Below are positions 45,416 to 59,214 of a stretch of DNA of 64,000 bases, piece by piece. The notes under the pieces are model-generated. The model did no database searches. It was not told the origin of the DNA and saw only the letters and a list, made by a program, of their open reading frames with translations. Location of the stretch: positions 1 through 64,000 of the forward strand of contig WNNJ02000855.1 in NCBI GenBank assembly GCA_012934845.2. The letters are read 5' to 3'. The DNA comes from Pomphorhynchus laevis (taxonomy: Eukaryota; Acanthocephala; Palaeacanthocephala; Echinorhynchida; Pomphorhynchidae). The position numbers and the translations under genes were made by a program. Position 1 is the stretch's first letter, and each line of letters begins with the position of its first letter.

Positions 45416-47710
45416 AAATATCCGATATTATCCTCAACCTATTCACCAAGCAATCCATCGAACTCTGCCTCACCGAATCCTGATACTCTGATTCCGACGA
45501 CTTCTCTATTCGCCATTTGCTCTCTGCCGGTTGCTTACTAATCGAATCCGCCCGCCCCCTCAACTCATTCCCTTCTAAATTCTCTGATCATAGCGGCATT
45601 GTCGCATTCGCCTGTCACCCCCGCGTCTCTTCGCAAAATCACCCCCTTTCAGTCCTTAATCTTTTGAATTGCTCACTTGTCGTTCTTCTGCCCGATTATT
45701 CTAGATCTCGCTATTGTATACTGTCCTGGTTCATCATCTCCTACCTCCTTATTTTTTAACAAACTTGCTGACCTCATTTCCCATTGTTCTTTGTTCTCCT
45801 TCCCTTCACTCGTTCTGGCGACTTCAACATCCGTCTCGACCGCCCCTCTTCCACCGATTCCATCCGGTTCATCAACATTCAATCCAACAACAACTGAAAT
45901 CTAATCTCCACTGCCCCCACACATATCCTTGGCTAGGCACTCGACATCATCGCTATCCACAATCGTTTTACTGCCTACACCTCACTGTCCATCTCCGATC
46001 CTGATCTATTCACTCACATCCTCGTCGTCCTTGATCTTACTTCCAACCACTCCCATGGCAAAAGCGAGGTTCAGTACTTCCAAAGTGTGATGTACTTCCA
46101 ACACACCAACTATCATACGTCGCCCATTGGAGAAATCTTGACCTTCCCATTCTCCGCTCCGCCTTACTCAAATCGACTCTATCTTCTACACAACAGCATC
46201 TTCATATCTTTACGACCTCACATTTATTTTCGACTTTGAACTCACATCCACTCTCGATCTTCTCTTGCCATTCAATCCTCACCATCACTGTGCTCCATGC
46301 TTTGACATTAAATGCTTACTCTCAAAGCGTCGACTCCGTAGTGCTTTGAGAGTATATCACCGCTCTCTCATACGTAATATCCGCTCGCTCACACGGTCTC
46401 TCCGTGATTCCTATCTTGATATTCACCTGTCTCATCTTAAGCTACTACGTACCAAACGCAACTCCTTCTGACAGCATAAAATCAAAACGTCATTCAAATC
46501 TGAGTTTCTATGGCATACTTTTAACTCTATCCTTTCTCGCTCTTCTTCGTCTTGCAACATCAATCCCCATGGTTATTAGTCATTTCACCAGACTAAAGTA
46601 TCCACGTTGCTCTCTCAAACCCCGTCTCCATTTAATCTCATTGTTAATCGCATCATCTTTCCGGAACTCTTTCATCTTCTCCCTGGATCACCTGCCGAAC
46701 TATCATCTGTCCTCATGTCCTTGCCCTACAAAACCTCACATGCCGATCCACTGAATACCCCCATACTTAAATTCATATGCTCAGCGATATCTCATTTCCT
46801 CACCGCCTTGTTTAACTCGTCCATCCGCAGTTGTACCTTCTCTTCACACTTGAAATCCGCCATCGTTCGTCCCTCCCTTAAGAAACAGTCGTTCGACCCC
46901 TCACTTTTTTCTAGATAAATCCAAAATAATGCGGATTCTCCCCCGTCAACCTAACATATATCATTTTCCTGTATCTTATGTCTCATCAATCATCCCCATA
47001 GTCCACAATCTCACTTTCTTATGATTCCATTTCGATGATCGCCTTTCCCTTAAACCCTTCGTCTGCTACAATGTCCGCTCTAACTTAATTATCCATTACA
47101 TCAGCGGTATCCGCCCTCTTATCGACTTCCGTTCTTGTATGTCTTTACTTTCATAAAGAAGAAACAGTATTTCTCTTCCCTAAAATCGATTACTGCTTCA
47201 GCCTTTTCGCAAATTCTCCAAAATTCATCCTACCCCTACAACGCATCATCAACGCCGCCGTTCAAGTGCTGTTTCGTCTCCGTCGCTTCGACCACACATC
47301 CACATATCTTGTCCAACTCTACTGACCCACTATCCACTTCAACATCCAACTCCGCCTTCTTCTCGTCACTTTTCGTCTCATCGCTATCGGATCCCAATCG
47401 TTCATCAACTTCTCTTTCTAAAACGACATTTACCCACCTCTCTCTATCGCTGCGTTCCCGTAATTCCCTCTTACTCCACGTTCCCAATTACTCCAAGAAC
47501 TACGGTCTCCGATCCTTCCTTGTCACCACCACCTCGCCTGAAATCAGCTCCCTCTCGACATCCGCTACGCTCGTTTTTTATCGCATTCAAATACCTCTCC
47601 CGTTCCCACCTTCTTGAAACATGATTTAGATTTTTGCTTGTTTTTTTTTTCGTGGTCATGTAAGCCTGCGCCGGCACGCATTTGTCAAGTAAAAATAAAT
47701 CTTTTTTACA
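45416..47710 (+). mobile_element. LINE (CR1/L2 group), decayed copy abutting the previous one
   Basis: Begins within the endonuclease domain (SIELCLTES.YSDSDDFSIRHL, HSGIVAFACHPR). It continues through the linker (FDIKCLLSKRRLRSALRVYHRS) and early RT (PGSPAELSSVLMSLPYKTSHADPL), jumps near 46915 to DKSKIMRILPRQ, and ends LRSRNSLLLHVPNYS. The 3' hairpin (GCCTGC...GCACGC) is at 47664-47679, followed by ATAAATCTTTTTT. Many frameshifts. Confidence 0.7.
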
Positions 47711-48164
47711 ACTATTACATACATTAGTCCGAAGTATACACTACTAGTAAAATAATAAACAAAAACCGGTTTAGCAATGTCAGCGGCTTAATTCTTTAAT
47801 ATACCTTCAAACCCACAGTGATTTAAATACCTTAAATCATTAATGATCTATTAAAAAATTGGATAGTTTAGTAATTTAAAAAATATTTTGTAAATATACA
47901 CATACTCTTTGACAATTAGTGAAGATTATTATTTTATCAACAATAATATATATTATATATAAAGGTAAATGTACTATCGTGTTATTGTAAATACATTGCA
48001 TACATATGACGGTAGTTTTGCCTGTTCACGCAATTTGAGAATTCAAATCACAATACAATTAAAAAATGAGAATATGGATAAATTCAATGGGATCATATTG
48101 TATCCATTAATTCAATTATATCCACTTGTATTCAAATTCATAAAAGTTTATTATCAAAGATAGC
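47711..48164. other. Unassigned AT-rich spacer
   Basis: Between a LINE 3' end and a PLE fragment. No gene or repeat recognised. Confidence 0.4.
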
Positions 48165-48660
48165 AAATCAATTCAGATAACTGAGTCTACGTATTTAATA
48201 TAATTATAAATTATAAAATAAATAAATAATAATAATAAAACTAATAATAGATAAAAATAATAAATAAGAACAATAATGCTAAATAAAATATCAATAATAA
48301 ATAATTACAAATAATAAATAATTGTTATATAAGATTTTATATAATATATATCAAGCTAAAATTTAAAATTGAAATTTGAAATAAAAATAAAATTTTACGA
48401 ATTGACTAATAAATAGTAGACGATGAATCAGAATAAAGATTAGAGGTCATCAGAAGGAACTGCTATGCTATCAGGTTTCAGCCCTTATTACTCGACCAAA
48501 CAGAGCAGTGGTGCCCAACACGTGCTAATAACGTATTTCCTCTGATGAAATTTGATTATCTAGTATTATATTCCAATACAAAGTATATAATTTATTATAC
48601 ATTCATAAAAAGTTTCCGCTAATGATTTTAAATTTATTTTTAATATTATTGTGTTGATCA
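48165..48660 (-). mobile_element. PLE 3'-terminal fragment, antisense
   Basis: Begins at the recurrent border TCAGATAACTGAGTCTACGTATTT. It carries TGACTAATAAATAGTAGACG, the hairpin-bearing GC-richer segment (48440-48560), CTGATGAAATTTGATTATCTAG, and the complement of the late ORF. It ends abruptly at the LINE 5' region. Confidence 0.6.
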
Positions 48661-48699
48661 TAAAAAAGTTTCAGAAATAAAATAACATAATCTTTTCTA

Positions 48700-51410
48700 T
48701 AAGTTCCGCTCGCTACGCTCGCGGATTGAGCCACTGGATAAAAATTTTCCTGATATAAATACATAGAAAATATAAATTGTATCACAGACCTACAACGAGT
48801 TTTAACGACAACGAAAACACATTTTCAATTTTCATTAACATCTTATTATGGCAAAGAGTAAGCTAACTTAAAATGTTGGACAGCAACTCAAGTTCGTCAA
48901 GGAAACTTACATCGCAAAGCCAATTGGTTGAGACAACAAGGACTGCAATGTTTGGACTCACGTTGCCATTCATTTCACTGACGCTGACAACGTTGCAGGA
49001 CGGAATTTCCTCTGCGGCTTCTGTTGTGCTGCCCTCGTAAGTATGCTAATGAAACATGACCACTTAAATGGTGGATACGTTCTGGAAGCTAGTGAAACAG
49101 AGTTGTGTTTAATAAATGATATTAATAATGTCTCTCAGTCGACTCAGACAGCTGTTATACATGAACCATCAAACGACAAAATATCTTCCAAGCTATCGTC
49201 GTTATCCGTTTGCTTACTAACTCCTTCGCCATCTCGGTCTTCAAATGGACCAAGTCACAACTCGGAAGTGCAAATCCCGTTTGCGCCATTATCAATAACA
49301 AGCACTAACGGATCTTTAACTTCAAAAAGCTCGCTGAAGAAAAACGGTTACATTATCAAGGATCAATGATTCCTGGAAAATTTAGAAAAACCAAGACGCA
49401 AGTTGTCTACAATACTGTCCGCAATCCAGGAACCAATCAAGGTGTTACTTCGATAGTGCCTATGATTACAGATTCGAAACCTACTGAGGATGGTGACGGC
49501 AGTGATTCGTTTAGCAACAAGGCATATTTTAATAAGAGCAGAAGTCACCGATCGCAATCATATATTAAATAGGAGTTGTAACATACTTCTTTGGGGTTTA
49601 GATGAGTCATCAGCCTCTTGTGCACAAGAACGGCTTGACGACGATATTGCTGGTTTACGTATGTTCTTTTCTAATTTGTTCGAAAAAGTTGAGGAAGACG
49701 TCGCGTCGTTTATCGTAGTGAGGCAGCTCTATAGGTTGGGTAAGAAGAACGATAGGGCACGATTGCTAAAGGTCGTGTTAGGACCGGCAAAACAAGCAAA
49801 GCGCCTGTTAGAACGCGATTACCGCCTAAAATGTAACAAAATACGAATTTTACGTGATCTTTCTCTTAAAGACAGGCAAAAATTGAGGGATGTCAAGGCG
49901 GAACTTCATTACAGATTGCAAAACGGTAAATCGAATATGTGCATTCGAAATTTTCGGGTTGTAAAGTGACGTCCTGCAGTTCGATGGAGATCGATCAATC
50001 TTTCACAAGACGCGTCAATACCACGATGGGACATCTAGTGGACATATGTTTGAAAAGGAAGTTATCATCTAACTATTCAGAGAGAATATGTACTAATGAA
50101 TATCCTCTGGTGGTAGGCTTTTCCAATCTCAGAAGCTTACCTGCTCAGTTGTCTGAAGTGCAACATTTTATGTTTTAAAGATTTTGACGTGTTTTGCATT
50201 TCTGAGTCATGGCTTCACTCTCGAATTAATGATGATCTTATGGGTATTCCTGGGTATCAATCTTTATCAAGTTAACTAAATCAGTAATAGCCGATATTGT
50301 TATAATGTCGAAAACTGCGAGCTTGTTGATTTCTTACTAGCTGAACTTCTCCTTATCCAACATATTAATCAGCCAACATGTATATCGTTTCAACCGGAGA
50401 CAATATTAGATCTTGTGTTTACTAGCGAATTGAAGATGTAATCAGAGTTGATTTCGAGTCTCCTTTAGGAACCAGCGATCATTGTGTGATTTCAGTACAG
50501 ATTGCTCACTCTTTACAACGACGATCTAAGTGCCGTGGCGTCGGAACGCGTAATTATAGTCAAGTAAACGTGGAAGATCTCCAACTATATAGTCATCAGC
50601 TAAACTTCGGATCTGCCGATTTTCCAATTGGTGATCACTTATCGTTAGTGACCAGAAACCTCATAACCACTTCGGATATGTTTGCATCAATAGCAAGCAA
50701 GGCTTACCAGACGACAACGGCAATGTGGTTCGACAATGAGTTTAAGACTATGATCAAGGAAAGAAATCGATTGTGGTGAATCTCTCATCGCAACACTGCC
50801 ATGCTCCATGAGTATAAAACTCTTTGCAATCTCTGCAACCAACTAAAACGCTCAGAAATAAAAGTATTTGAAGAAGATATTGCTTCTGACATTAACAGGA
50901 TTCCTAAACGTTTGTGGGCATATGTTAGACATCGTCATACCCAACCTTTCACGATTAATTATGTTCATTTTGAATCCGGTGATGTAGTTGACAAGGAGGC
51001 TATTGTGGAAGCTCTTGCTAGCAGTTTTGTACCATCTCCACCCTCACAATCAAATATTGACCAGGTACAATACCCGTCCAACTTTCAATCTAACTTATCA
51101 GTACACTCTATTAATCTCACTGAAGTTCAATATGAACTCCATAAATTAACTAGCTTTGGCTCTGCAAGACCAGATGGTATATCCTATTTTCTTTTGCGTA
51201 AGCTGTCACACATTATTGCTCCAAGCCTTATGTCCTTATTTAATTGAAGTTTACAGCATTCGTGGATTCCTGATGATTGGAAAAGTGCAATTGTTGTGCC
51301 TATTCCAAAGAAGCAATTGGCAATAACTTGTTCAGATTCTAGACCAATTACTCTTACTAGTATTATTTCTAAAATTATGGAGCACTATCAGGATAATTTG
51401 GATAACGATA
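48700..51410 (+). mobile_element. LINE (CR1/Jockey-like) with ORF1, endonuclease and partial RT, 3'-truncated
   Basis: ORF1 begins about 48848 with a Cys-rich finger (CNVWTHVAIHFTDAD..GRNFLCGFC). It then has a Ser-rich linker and an RRM-like part (NILLWGLDES, FSNLFEKVEEDVASFIVVRQL, YRLKCNKIRILRDLSL) ending near 49967. The endonuclease region follows (FSNLRSLPAQLSEVQ, DFDVFCISESWLHSRINDD, GTSDHCVISVQI). RT starts around 50900 (LWAYVRHRHTQPF, VQYELHKLTSFGSARPDGIS, WKSAIVVPIPKK..SRPITLTSIISKIME) and stops near 51400, where other sequence begins. Several stops and frameshifts. Confidence 0.75.
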
Positions 51411-51860
51411 CAACTAAAGTTGAAATCTGATAGGAAATCGCCGAAACAATGGGAATCAGTGATTTCATCGGCATTATCGTTCATTAGAACACTCCTGTGC
51501 ATCACGACCGGATACTCGCCTCACTAACGAATGTTTAACCACAAGCATAATTCCTTAAATTATGATATCTTAGCGCAATTGATGAAAAGTGGAAATACGG
51601 TTCTTCTTGCTGAAGAGCCATCGTGGGAGAACAGATCTTTTCGACAGGTAAAACTGGTCGGGACAAATGGAAATTACGCCACGGTTAGTGATGATACTCA
51701 GAAGGAATTAAATGTTTCGATATGAAAGATTGCTCGATTTCGAGAAGCGGATAAAGACACGCAAGAACATAATCAACCTGTTGAATATGCTTCACGGTTC
51801 AAATAATTATGCAGCAATGGCCCCGCCGATCCGATCGACAATAATGAATTGAATCAAAGC
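51410..51860 (+). mobile_element. Fossil Ty3/Gypsy-like pol scrap
   Basis: Short fossil fragment; a PVEYASR block suggests the RNase H region of a Ty3/Gypsy-type element. Broken and too short to date or place further. Confidence 0.3.
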
Positions 51861-53480
51861 ACTCAAAATTTGCCTGAAATCAATCCAAATGGGATACGTT
51901 TGTATTGGTAAAGTTTACCACAAGCTTCAAAAGCTGTGTACGGTTTATCTTCTTCAATTAATGGATAGTGATAATATGCTTTTGACAAGTCGACTGTTAT
52001 TAAATAGGCATCCAACATCATGTATTTGTTGATTGTACGAGAATAGTCTATTACTATTAGCGGTTTTTTTCTTTGATTTAGAACAACTAGAGCTTGTGCC
52101 CTCCACGGCGACCGACTCTCTTTAATAATATCTCGCTTCAACAGTAGTTTTATTTCGGTGCTGATGAACTTGGCATTTTCGTGGGTTTGGTGACGAGATT
52201 TGGTATAAATTGGATGTAGATTTTTTGGTATATCAGGAAAAAAAGTAATCGGATCAGCATGCATTGCATCAGATGTGAATAAATCGGTAAAAGTGATGCC
52301 AGGTTTTCGATCACTAAATTGAAAAGTAACGTGCGCGAGTCGTGTTAGAAAATCTCGACCAAGAATCACAGGTGAGCATAAACTTGACAATAGAAAAAAT
52401 CGAGTATTTGCGAATACTCTATCCATGAAATGAATTGTAACATTGCAAGCATGACGTACAAGAACGAAACGGGAAGATGAAGCTAATTGAACACTTTTAT
52501 TGCAACATATTCGTTTTAGTGTTAGGGAGTTTGCTACACATTCATCCATGAAGTTATCGCTACTTCCAGTGTCAACAAGAGTATTAAGGTTATTGTTATC
52601 AATTGAGATTGTTTGAAGGTTGTTAAATATTAATTGGTCGGAATCATTAATTGAGCACAGAGCAGCAGAGAAGTTAGTCGGTTTATTATTATTTCTTGAC
52701 TTGCATGATGACCAAAAGTGTACAGTTTTTCCACGCGTATGGCAAACAGAGTTTCGAGCTGGACATTGGATACACGGAAGATATACTCGACCACAAAAGT
52801 AGCATCGTGTGTTGTTGTTAAGCCTGTTTGTATTTTCAGAAAATCGTTGGGCCACGGCTAGATTAGGATTATTCGTCGAGTCATCTGTGCTATCGATTCA
52901 ATTTAGTTTAGCTGTCAGGCTGGCTAGGGTTTGTTCTATTGAAGAGAACACAGCTGCTTGTGAATTAGCCGTTTCGATGGATTTGGTAATTGAAATCAAA
53001 TCGTTCGAATCGGATTTGCGAGATTCTAGTAATCGTTGTCTGATATAAGAACTATGTAGACCCTGAATAAATGTGTCGGCTATATGTTCGTTTCGATTTG
53101 CTATCACATCTACTAGTTTGAAGTCTCATGAATCTGCAAGTTGTTGCAGCTGGCGTATATACTTCTCGATGGAAATTGACGGGTCCTGACGACATGTATG
53201 TAATTGAAAGCGACTGAACATTAGATTTACTGGCTTTGTAAAAACGGAATCAAGTATCTTTATTGCGTCATTGAAAGTTGTGCAATCTTTTAAGTCGAAA
53301 TATTTTTGTAGATACCTGGTTTATAAGAGAAAAAAAAAGTTTAGCATCCTGTGAAGAATCTGCTTGCAAAGACAAATAGTTCACAAGTCTCCGTTTCCAA
53401 TGTGCCCAATGTTCTTGGGAATCGCTATCGTCTGGATGGATTGACAGCATGTTAGGTACCAAGACTTTGTCCATTTCGTC
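51861..53480 (-). mobile_element. Fossil Ty3/Gypsy LTR retrotransposon: gag, protease, start of RT
   Basis: Fossil element on the minus strand. Parts visible in order: gag-like region, a Cys/His-rich knuckle region, an aspartic protease with an LVDTGSS active-site block, and the beginning of reverse transcriptase. The remainder of pol and both terminal repeats were not identified. It is broken, with several disruptions plus truncation. Age cannot be read without LTR pairs; the state of decay suggests it is not recent. Confidence 0.7.
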
Positions 53481-53674
53481 GAATACAATAATATGTTGAA
53501 TAATGTCGTAATCGAGTAAATCGAATGCACGTAAATAGGGTTTTTATTCAACAGATCTACAATAAATAGTTAGTAAATGATTATAAGTAGTTGATAACAT
53601 TTTTTATGTGAAATATCATGACACTATGTGATCAGACTGATTTATCACCTATTCTAAGTTACCCATTTAGTTGA
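53481..53674. other. Spacer between Gypsy fossil and LINE
   Basis: AT-rich; could include untranslated Gypsy sequence, but no terminal repeat is identifiable. Confidence 0.3.
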
Positions 53675-55665
53675 TCTTTTTTATTTTTATTTTTTTGTCT
53701 TGTGTAATCGGCTTTAAGCCTTATGGCTAAGTCTGTACATATATTATTATAACAAACAGAAGCAAATGAGCTACAAGCTCGTGTCGCATACAAAACATGA
53801 TAAAATAAAATAAAAAACAAACAAAAAAATTCAATCAAATAGTAGTTGCAAATTCCTTCTTTCGGCTTCGATGTCTTTCTTGATAGCATCACTAGATATA
53901 CTACTAGAGATATCAAGGCACTTTAGTGCATTCCACCCGTTAATTACCCTGGTTGCAAATCGATGGTGAACAGGAATTCTTGTAGTTGGCTTTATTAATT
54001 TCCACACATGCCCACGAGTTTCTCGTCTATCATTAACGGATAATAAGCTAGAGAGACCACCAAAGCCATCGAAAACAATTTTGACTGCAGTTGATAAATC
54101 AATGGCCGATCTGCGAGATTTCAATGTACCGACACGTAGAGATTTCAAACGTTCAGCAAATCTCAAATTGGAGAAATTCGGAATCATTCGTGACCCTTTA
54201 CGTAACAAGTTCTCAATGTCACGAAATTCCCTTAAAGTCCGTGGATAAGTTAGATAAACCGTATTCAAGGATGGGTATAATATAAGAGCAAAATAGTCGT
54301 TGAACACTGATGGACTTATCCGATCAAAAGACTTGAAAAACATCCATAAAATACGATAGCCTCGATTACAAATATATTTAGTGTGGACATTAGTTTTTAA
54401 GCTACTGGTCATCATCACACCAAGATCTTTGAATTCACCCACTCGGCCTATCTGAATCGAACCTATCTGATACGATGAGTTTAGTGAAGAACCAATGGAC
54501 ATATGCACACATTTAGAGGGGTTAACCCTCAGAACATTTTCCGTTGACCATTTTTCTAGACATGTCAGATCATCTTGAAGGATCTTAATGTCCCTTCCGT
54601 CTCTAATAGGCCGCCATATCTTAACATCGTCAGCATACATTACGACATCAGAACGAATTACAGATGGAAGATCATTGATATATACAATAAAAAGAAGTGG
54701 GGAGATAACAGCACCCTGTGGAACGCCAGAATGAATAACAAATGAGGTGGACATATCTGCACCTACACGTACTTTGAAAGAGCGTGAACTAGTAATTTGC
54801 AATCCAGGCGACATACATAGGACAAAACACTAAGTGACCTCAATTTGTGAATGAGTCGATCATGCCGAAATATATCAAAAGCATGAGAGAAATTTACAAA
54901 AAGTACATCAGATTGAACTCGTTCATCTAATGAAGACTGTCATTCGTTGGAAGAAACCAAAAGATTACTTATTGTTGATCTATTTGGTCTGAAACCGTGT
55001 TGTGAGTCAATGAGTTTACCGTTGCTTTCCAAATCAGAGGATATGTTTTTGACTATTAGCTTTTCAAGCAACTTACAAATAATACATGTCAAGGCTACTG
55101 GGCGATAGTTCTTACACACTTGTCGATCTCCCATTTTATACACTGGAACTACAATGGAATCCTTCCAACGCGAAGGAATTCAAGATTGGAGAATAGAAAA
55201 CTGAAACATACGGAAAACATATAAATATATTTGAGGAGCAACTTTATTTAAAAGAATTGAGGGAAGTCCGTCCGGACCGGCAGCGATGTTCGGTTTTAAT
55301 TTACAGAGAAGCTTTAAAACATCTTCAGCACAAAACGACAGATTAGATCGGTCGAATGCATCTGAAGCCTTTTCTGATTCAGAACTACACAATGTCCGCG
55401 AAGAGCAAAACATCGATGAGAACTCCTGGGCAAATAAGTTTGCCATGACACTTTTACACGTGACCTCGCCTTGAGAATCATCCCTCAACGATACTAGTGG
55501 AATATTCGAGCCCCTGATTTTGCGAATGTAAGAGAATAGAGCCTTGCCATCCATAGAACTCAGTTTCTCCTCAAACTGACGACGCTTTATTATCTTGAGA
55601 GCGGTAAATCTATTCCTAATTTGTTTGAAAGACTCAGAAGATTGTTGTCCACAACGAAATGAAAT
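53675..55665 (-). mobile_element. LINE (CR1/Jockey-like), RT region, 5'-truncated
   Basis: Minus strand: SSMDGKALFSYIRKIRGSNIPLV, LKPNIAAGPDGLPSILL, a stop, then VCKNYRPVALTCIICKLLEKLIVKNI and DSQHGFRPNRSTISNLL. Next come GVPQGAVISPLLFIVYINDLP and the catalytic VMYADDVKIW (near 54640), NPSKCVHM, FKDLGVMM and a complete C-terminus (RFATRVINGWNALKCLD) ending at 53831. The 3' end is ATAAAAATAAAAAAGATC-like. Frameshifts lie near 54.85 and 55.15 kb. It is 5'-truncated at about 55665, as is common in target-primed integration. Confidence 0.85.
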
Positions 55666-55812
55666 CCACTATATTATATTATAATCCACTATATTATATT
55701 ATAATCTACTATATTATATTAATATAGTGGATTATATAATCCACTATATTAATCCACTATAATCCACTATTATAGTGGATTAATATAATCCACTATATTA
55801 TATTATATATTA
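55665..55812. repeat. Clustered AT palindromes (TAATATAGTGGATTATA type)
   Basis: AATCCACTATATTATATT and its complement recur at least eight times in alternating orientation, forming nested hairpins exactly at the 5' truncation end of the LINE. Confidence 0.75.
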
Positions 55813-56299
55813 TATTTATATATTTTACTATTTTCTGTTTAATGATATTTTTAGAGTATCAAAAATATCATCAAATTATATAATATATTATTATATTAAA
55901 CCACTAGTATCGATTGTGTGTATATCTGTATTTAGATATCAACTATACCTTTGAACGACAAATGTAAATTATTTTCCGCCCAAACATCTAGATACGATTC
56001 AATAATTGCTAAGTATGCATAATACTCAAAGTAATATTTTCTAGTAGTAAGAGTCCAAATGCTGGAAAGAACGAGCTTATTGCATTCCCAAATGGGCCTT
56101 GAGATTATTTGAGTTTTCGTCATGGAAAGGTTAGATTGCCATATTTTGTTGTTTTATAAGGCAGAAAAAGGATAAGGGATGTCCTTATGTAGAGATGGTG
56201 AAACAATTCATAAGATAAAATAAATAGATAGTAGATAAATATGGATAAACATTGTCAATGCTGATGTTGAATTTACACTGCGTTACGAATCTTCTACTC
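55813..56299. other. Unassigned spacer
   Basis: AT-rich; no gene recognised. A foldback GAATCTTCTACTCT / AGAGTAGAAGATTC (about 56288-56322) overlaps the 5' junction of the next LINE. Confidence 0.4.
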
Positions 56300-59150
56300 T
56301 TTGTAGAGAGTAGAAGATTCTTCATAAAGCTGATCTGCTCCTTGATATCTTCGATCAATTATCTATCGAAATTCTCTGCATTGCCGAATTCTGGCGCTCT
56401 AACTCTGACGATCATGATATTCGTCGTCTATGTCGCCCTGGTTGTTCTCTAGTTAAATCAGCTCGTCCAATTGTCTCTAACCATGGCGGTATTGTTGCCA
56501 TTGTTCGTCACCCAACGTCTCTACGTAAAATTAATGCTAGCATCCGTTCCATTTCTTTCGAATTGCTAATATGCAGATCATCAACTCCTTTCCCTGTCGA
56601 ACTTGTGATTGTATACCGTCCAGGCTCAGCTGCCCCTAACATACGTTCTTAAGCGAGCTTGCAGATCTTCTTTCTCACTTGTCATTGTCTTATACTCCTT
56701 CATTTGTTCTCGGTGACTTTAACATTTGTCCTGATCGCTCGGCTGACTCTGGCTCTATCACTTTAACTAATCCTTTTAATGATTTTAACTATAAATTACT
56801 TTCAACAACCCTAACTCATATTCTCGGCGGTGTTCAATGACTATACCTCCTTGTCAATTACTGATCTGGTTTGTCCGATCATTTTCTTGTCACTCTTACT
56901 CTTACTCATCTCCATCCTCCATATCCGCCTCCACCATTATCCACACCAAGTAGACCCTGGAAACTTCACGATATCCCTATTCTCTGCACAGCCTTACTCA
57001 ATTCTTCACTATTTTCCCTTTCTCTTTACTATCTCTCTCCCGATGATCTCTACATTTTGTTTGATTCTGAACTTATGTCTATCATCAATAACCTTCCGCT
57101 TAGTCAACTCCGACGTTCTTAGCGCTTGCGCCATGCTCCCTAATTCGATTCTGACTGTAGTCTTTATAAGCGTCGACTCCGTCACTCTTTTCGTATGTAT
57201 AATCGCTTTCTTAAACGTTCTCCCAACTCACTCACTCCAAATCTCCGTGATTCCTACTTTATTCTACGCCTTTCACATATCATTCTTAAACTACTAAACG
57301 TACTATCTTTTGGCAAAATCAACTCGAGTCATCTTCCAACTCTAAATCTCATTGGAAAATCTTAAACTCAATTCTTTCACGATCATCTACTCCTTGTAAT
57401 ATAAATCCTGATGAATTTTCTTATCTACAAACTAAGCTATCTAATTTACTTTACCTACTACCCATAGCCGACTTAAACCCTCCATTCTCTTTAAATACTT
57501 CACTCCCAGAGCTATACCACCTTCTTCCCGTTTCGGCTGATGAAGTTTCTTCGGTTTTGCTGTCATTACCTAATAAAACCTCTCCTTCTGACCCAATTTC
57601 AACTCACTTGCTTAAAAATATCTTCTCCTCTATCTCACATTTCCTAACCACATTGTTCAACTCGTCCATCCGTAGCCGTAAATTTCCTTCCATTTGGAAA
57701 GCAAAAAGCATCAAAACGCAATGTCTCGACTCCTCACTACCATCTTCGTACCGTCTAATCTCACTTCTCCCAACCCTCTCTAAACTCCTTGTAGCGTCTC
57801 GTTATCAAGCAAGTTAATACATATCTCTTTTCCTTCTACTTATTTCCTCCCTTCCAAGCCGCTTTTTGTCTAATTAATCTACTAAAATTGCCTGTCTTAA
57901 AGTTTATAACGACTTACTCATATCACGCGATCATAAATTATGTAGTGTCATAGTTTCTCTTGATCTATCGTCTGCTTTTGACATCGTCGATCACTCTATT
58001 CTTCTCAATCGCCTTCGTCATGATTATGACTTCTCTTTACCCATTGTATCATAATTTTCTTGATATCTATCAAACCATACATTCGCGTCTATTCTAACTC
58101 TTCTCTCCCATCCTTCATCCATCACGTCCGGTGTTCCACAAGGCTCCGTATTAGGCCCTATGCTTTTCTATCTTCTCGGTGACTTGTCTTCTATTTCTCA
58201 TACATTTAACTTCCATGTTATACAATATGCTGATGGCATTCTCATCTATGCTCATGCACCTGTTTATCGTATTCACGATCTTAGTGTTTCTGCTTCCGAC
58301 TGTCTTGTCTCAATTTCCAATCATCTTTCTTCCCTTCGCCTTTCTCTGAATCCTGATAAATCCAAAATTATGTGGATCCTACCTCGACGCCTCGGCTTAG
58401 AACCTCCCTCCGTATCATTAAATTCTACAATTCTTCCTATCGTTGATAATCTAGTTTTCATAGGCTTCCATTTCGACAACCGACTTTCACTTAAACCTTT
58501 CGTTAGAGATAAAGTACCCTCATCTACCTTGATACGCCGCAATCTCCGTCAAGTTCGTAGATTGATTGATTTCTCTTATTGTATGACTCTCATATCTTCT
58601 CTCCTTTTTTCTAGACTCGATTATTTTCGTAGTCTATTTTCCAACTCACCTAAATCCAATATTCTTCCCCTACAACGCATCGTCAACGCAGCCGTCCGAA
58701 TTCTCCTCTGTCTTCGTCGTTTTGATCATACATCCTACCATCTTGCTTCTCTCGATTTGCCAACAATTTATTGTCGTGTTCAAATTCGTCTTCTTATCGT
58801 TGCTTTACGCCTTGTAGATTTTCATATCCCTTCATTTATCAACCTTCCTTTTCTTGATAGTTCTCGTCCTGTTTACTGTTCATTGCGTTCATGTAATTCC
58901 TTTCTTTTACATGTCCCAAACTGCTCTATCTCATTTGGATTCAGCTCCTTCCTGGCGGCTGCTCCTCTATCATGGAATCATTTGCCCATTCATTTACGGC
59001 AATCAACCTTCCTGCCGTGCTTCAAACGCCAAATCCGATTCTATTTAAACAATTTATCTGCTTGACTTTTTCATTTTTTTGTTAGTGGACTTGTAAGCGT
59101 GCAGCTGGTAGCATTTGCCATTTTAAATAAATTGTTGTTATTATTAAATG
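56300..59150 (+). mobile_element. LINE (CR1/L2 group), sister of the 36.3-kb copy
   Basis: Starts inside the endonuclease (HKADLLLDIFDQLSIEILCIAEFW) and follows the 36315-39350 copy almost throughout; stretches near 57240-57400 and 58140-58400 are essentially identical to it. The catalytic RT motif reads YADG instead of YADD near 58226-58238, so this copy's RT would be dead in any case. The C-terminus ends APLSWNHLPIHLRQSTFLPCFKRQIRFYLNN. The 3' hairpin is degenerate. Small indels and stops throughout. Confidence 0.87.
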
Positions 59151-59214
59151 TAAGACATGTTTGACGTCACTATGATAAATTGACATGAAATATTCTGTCT
59201 ATGTAGGAAAGGAA

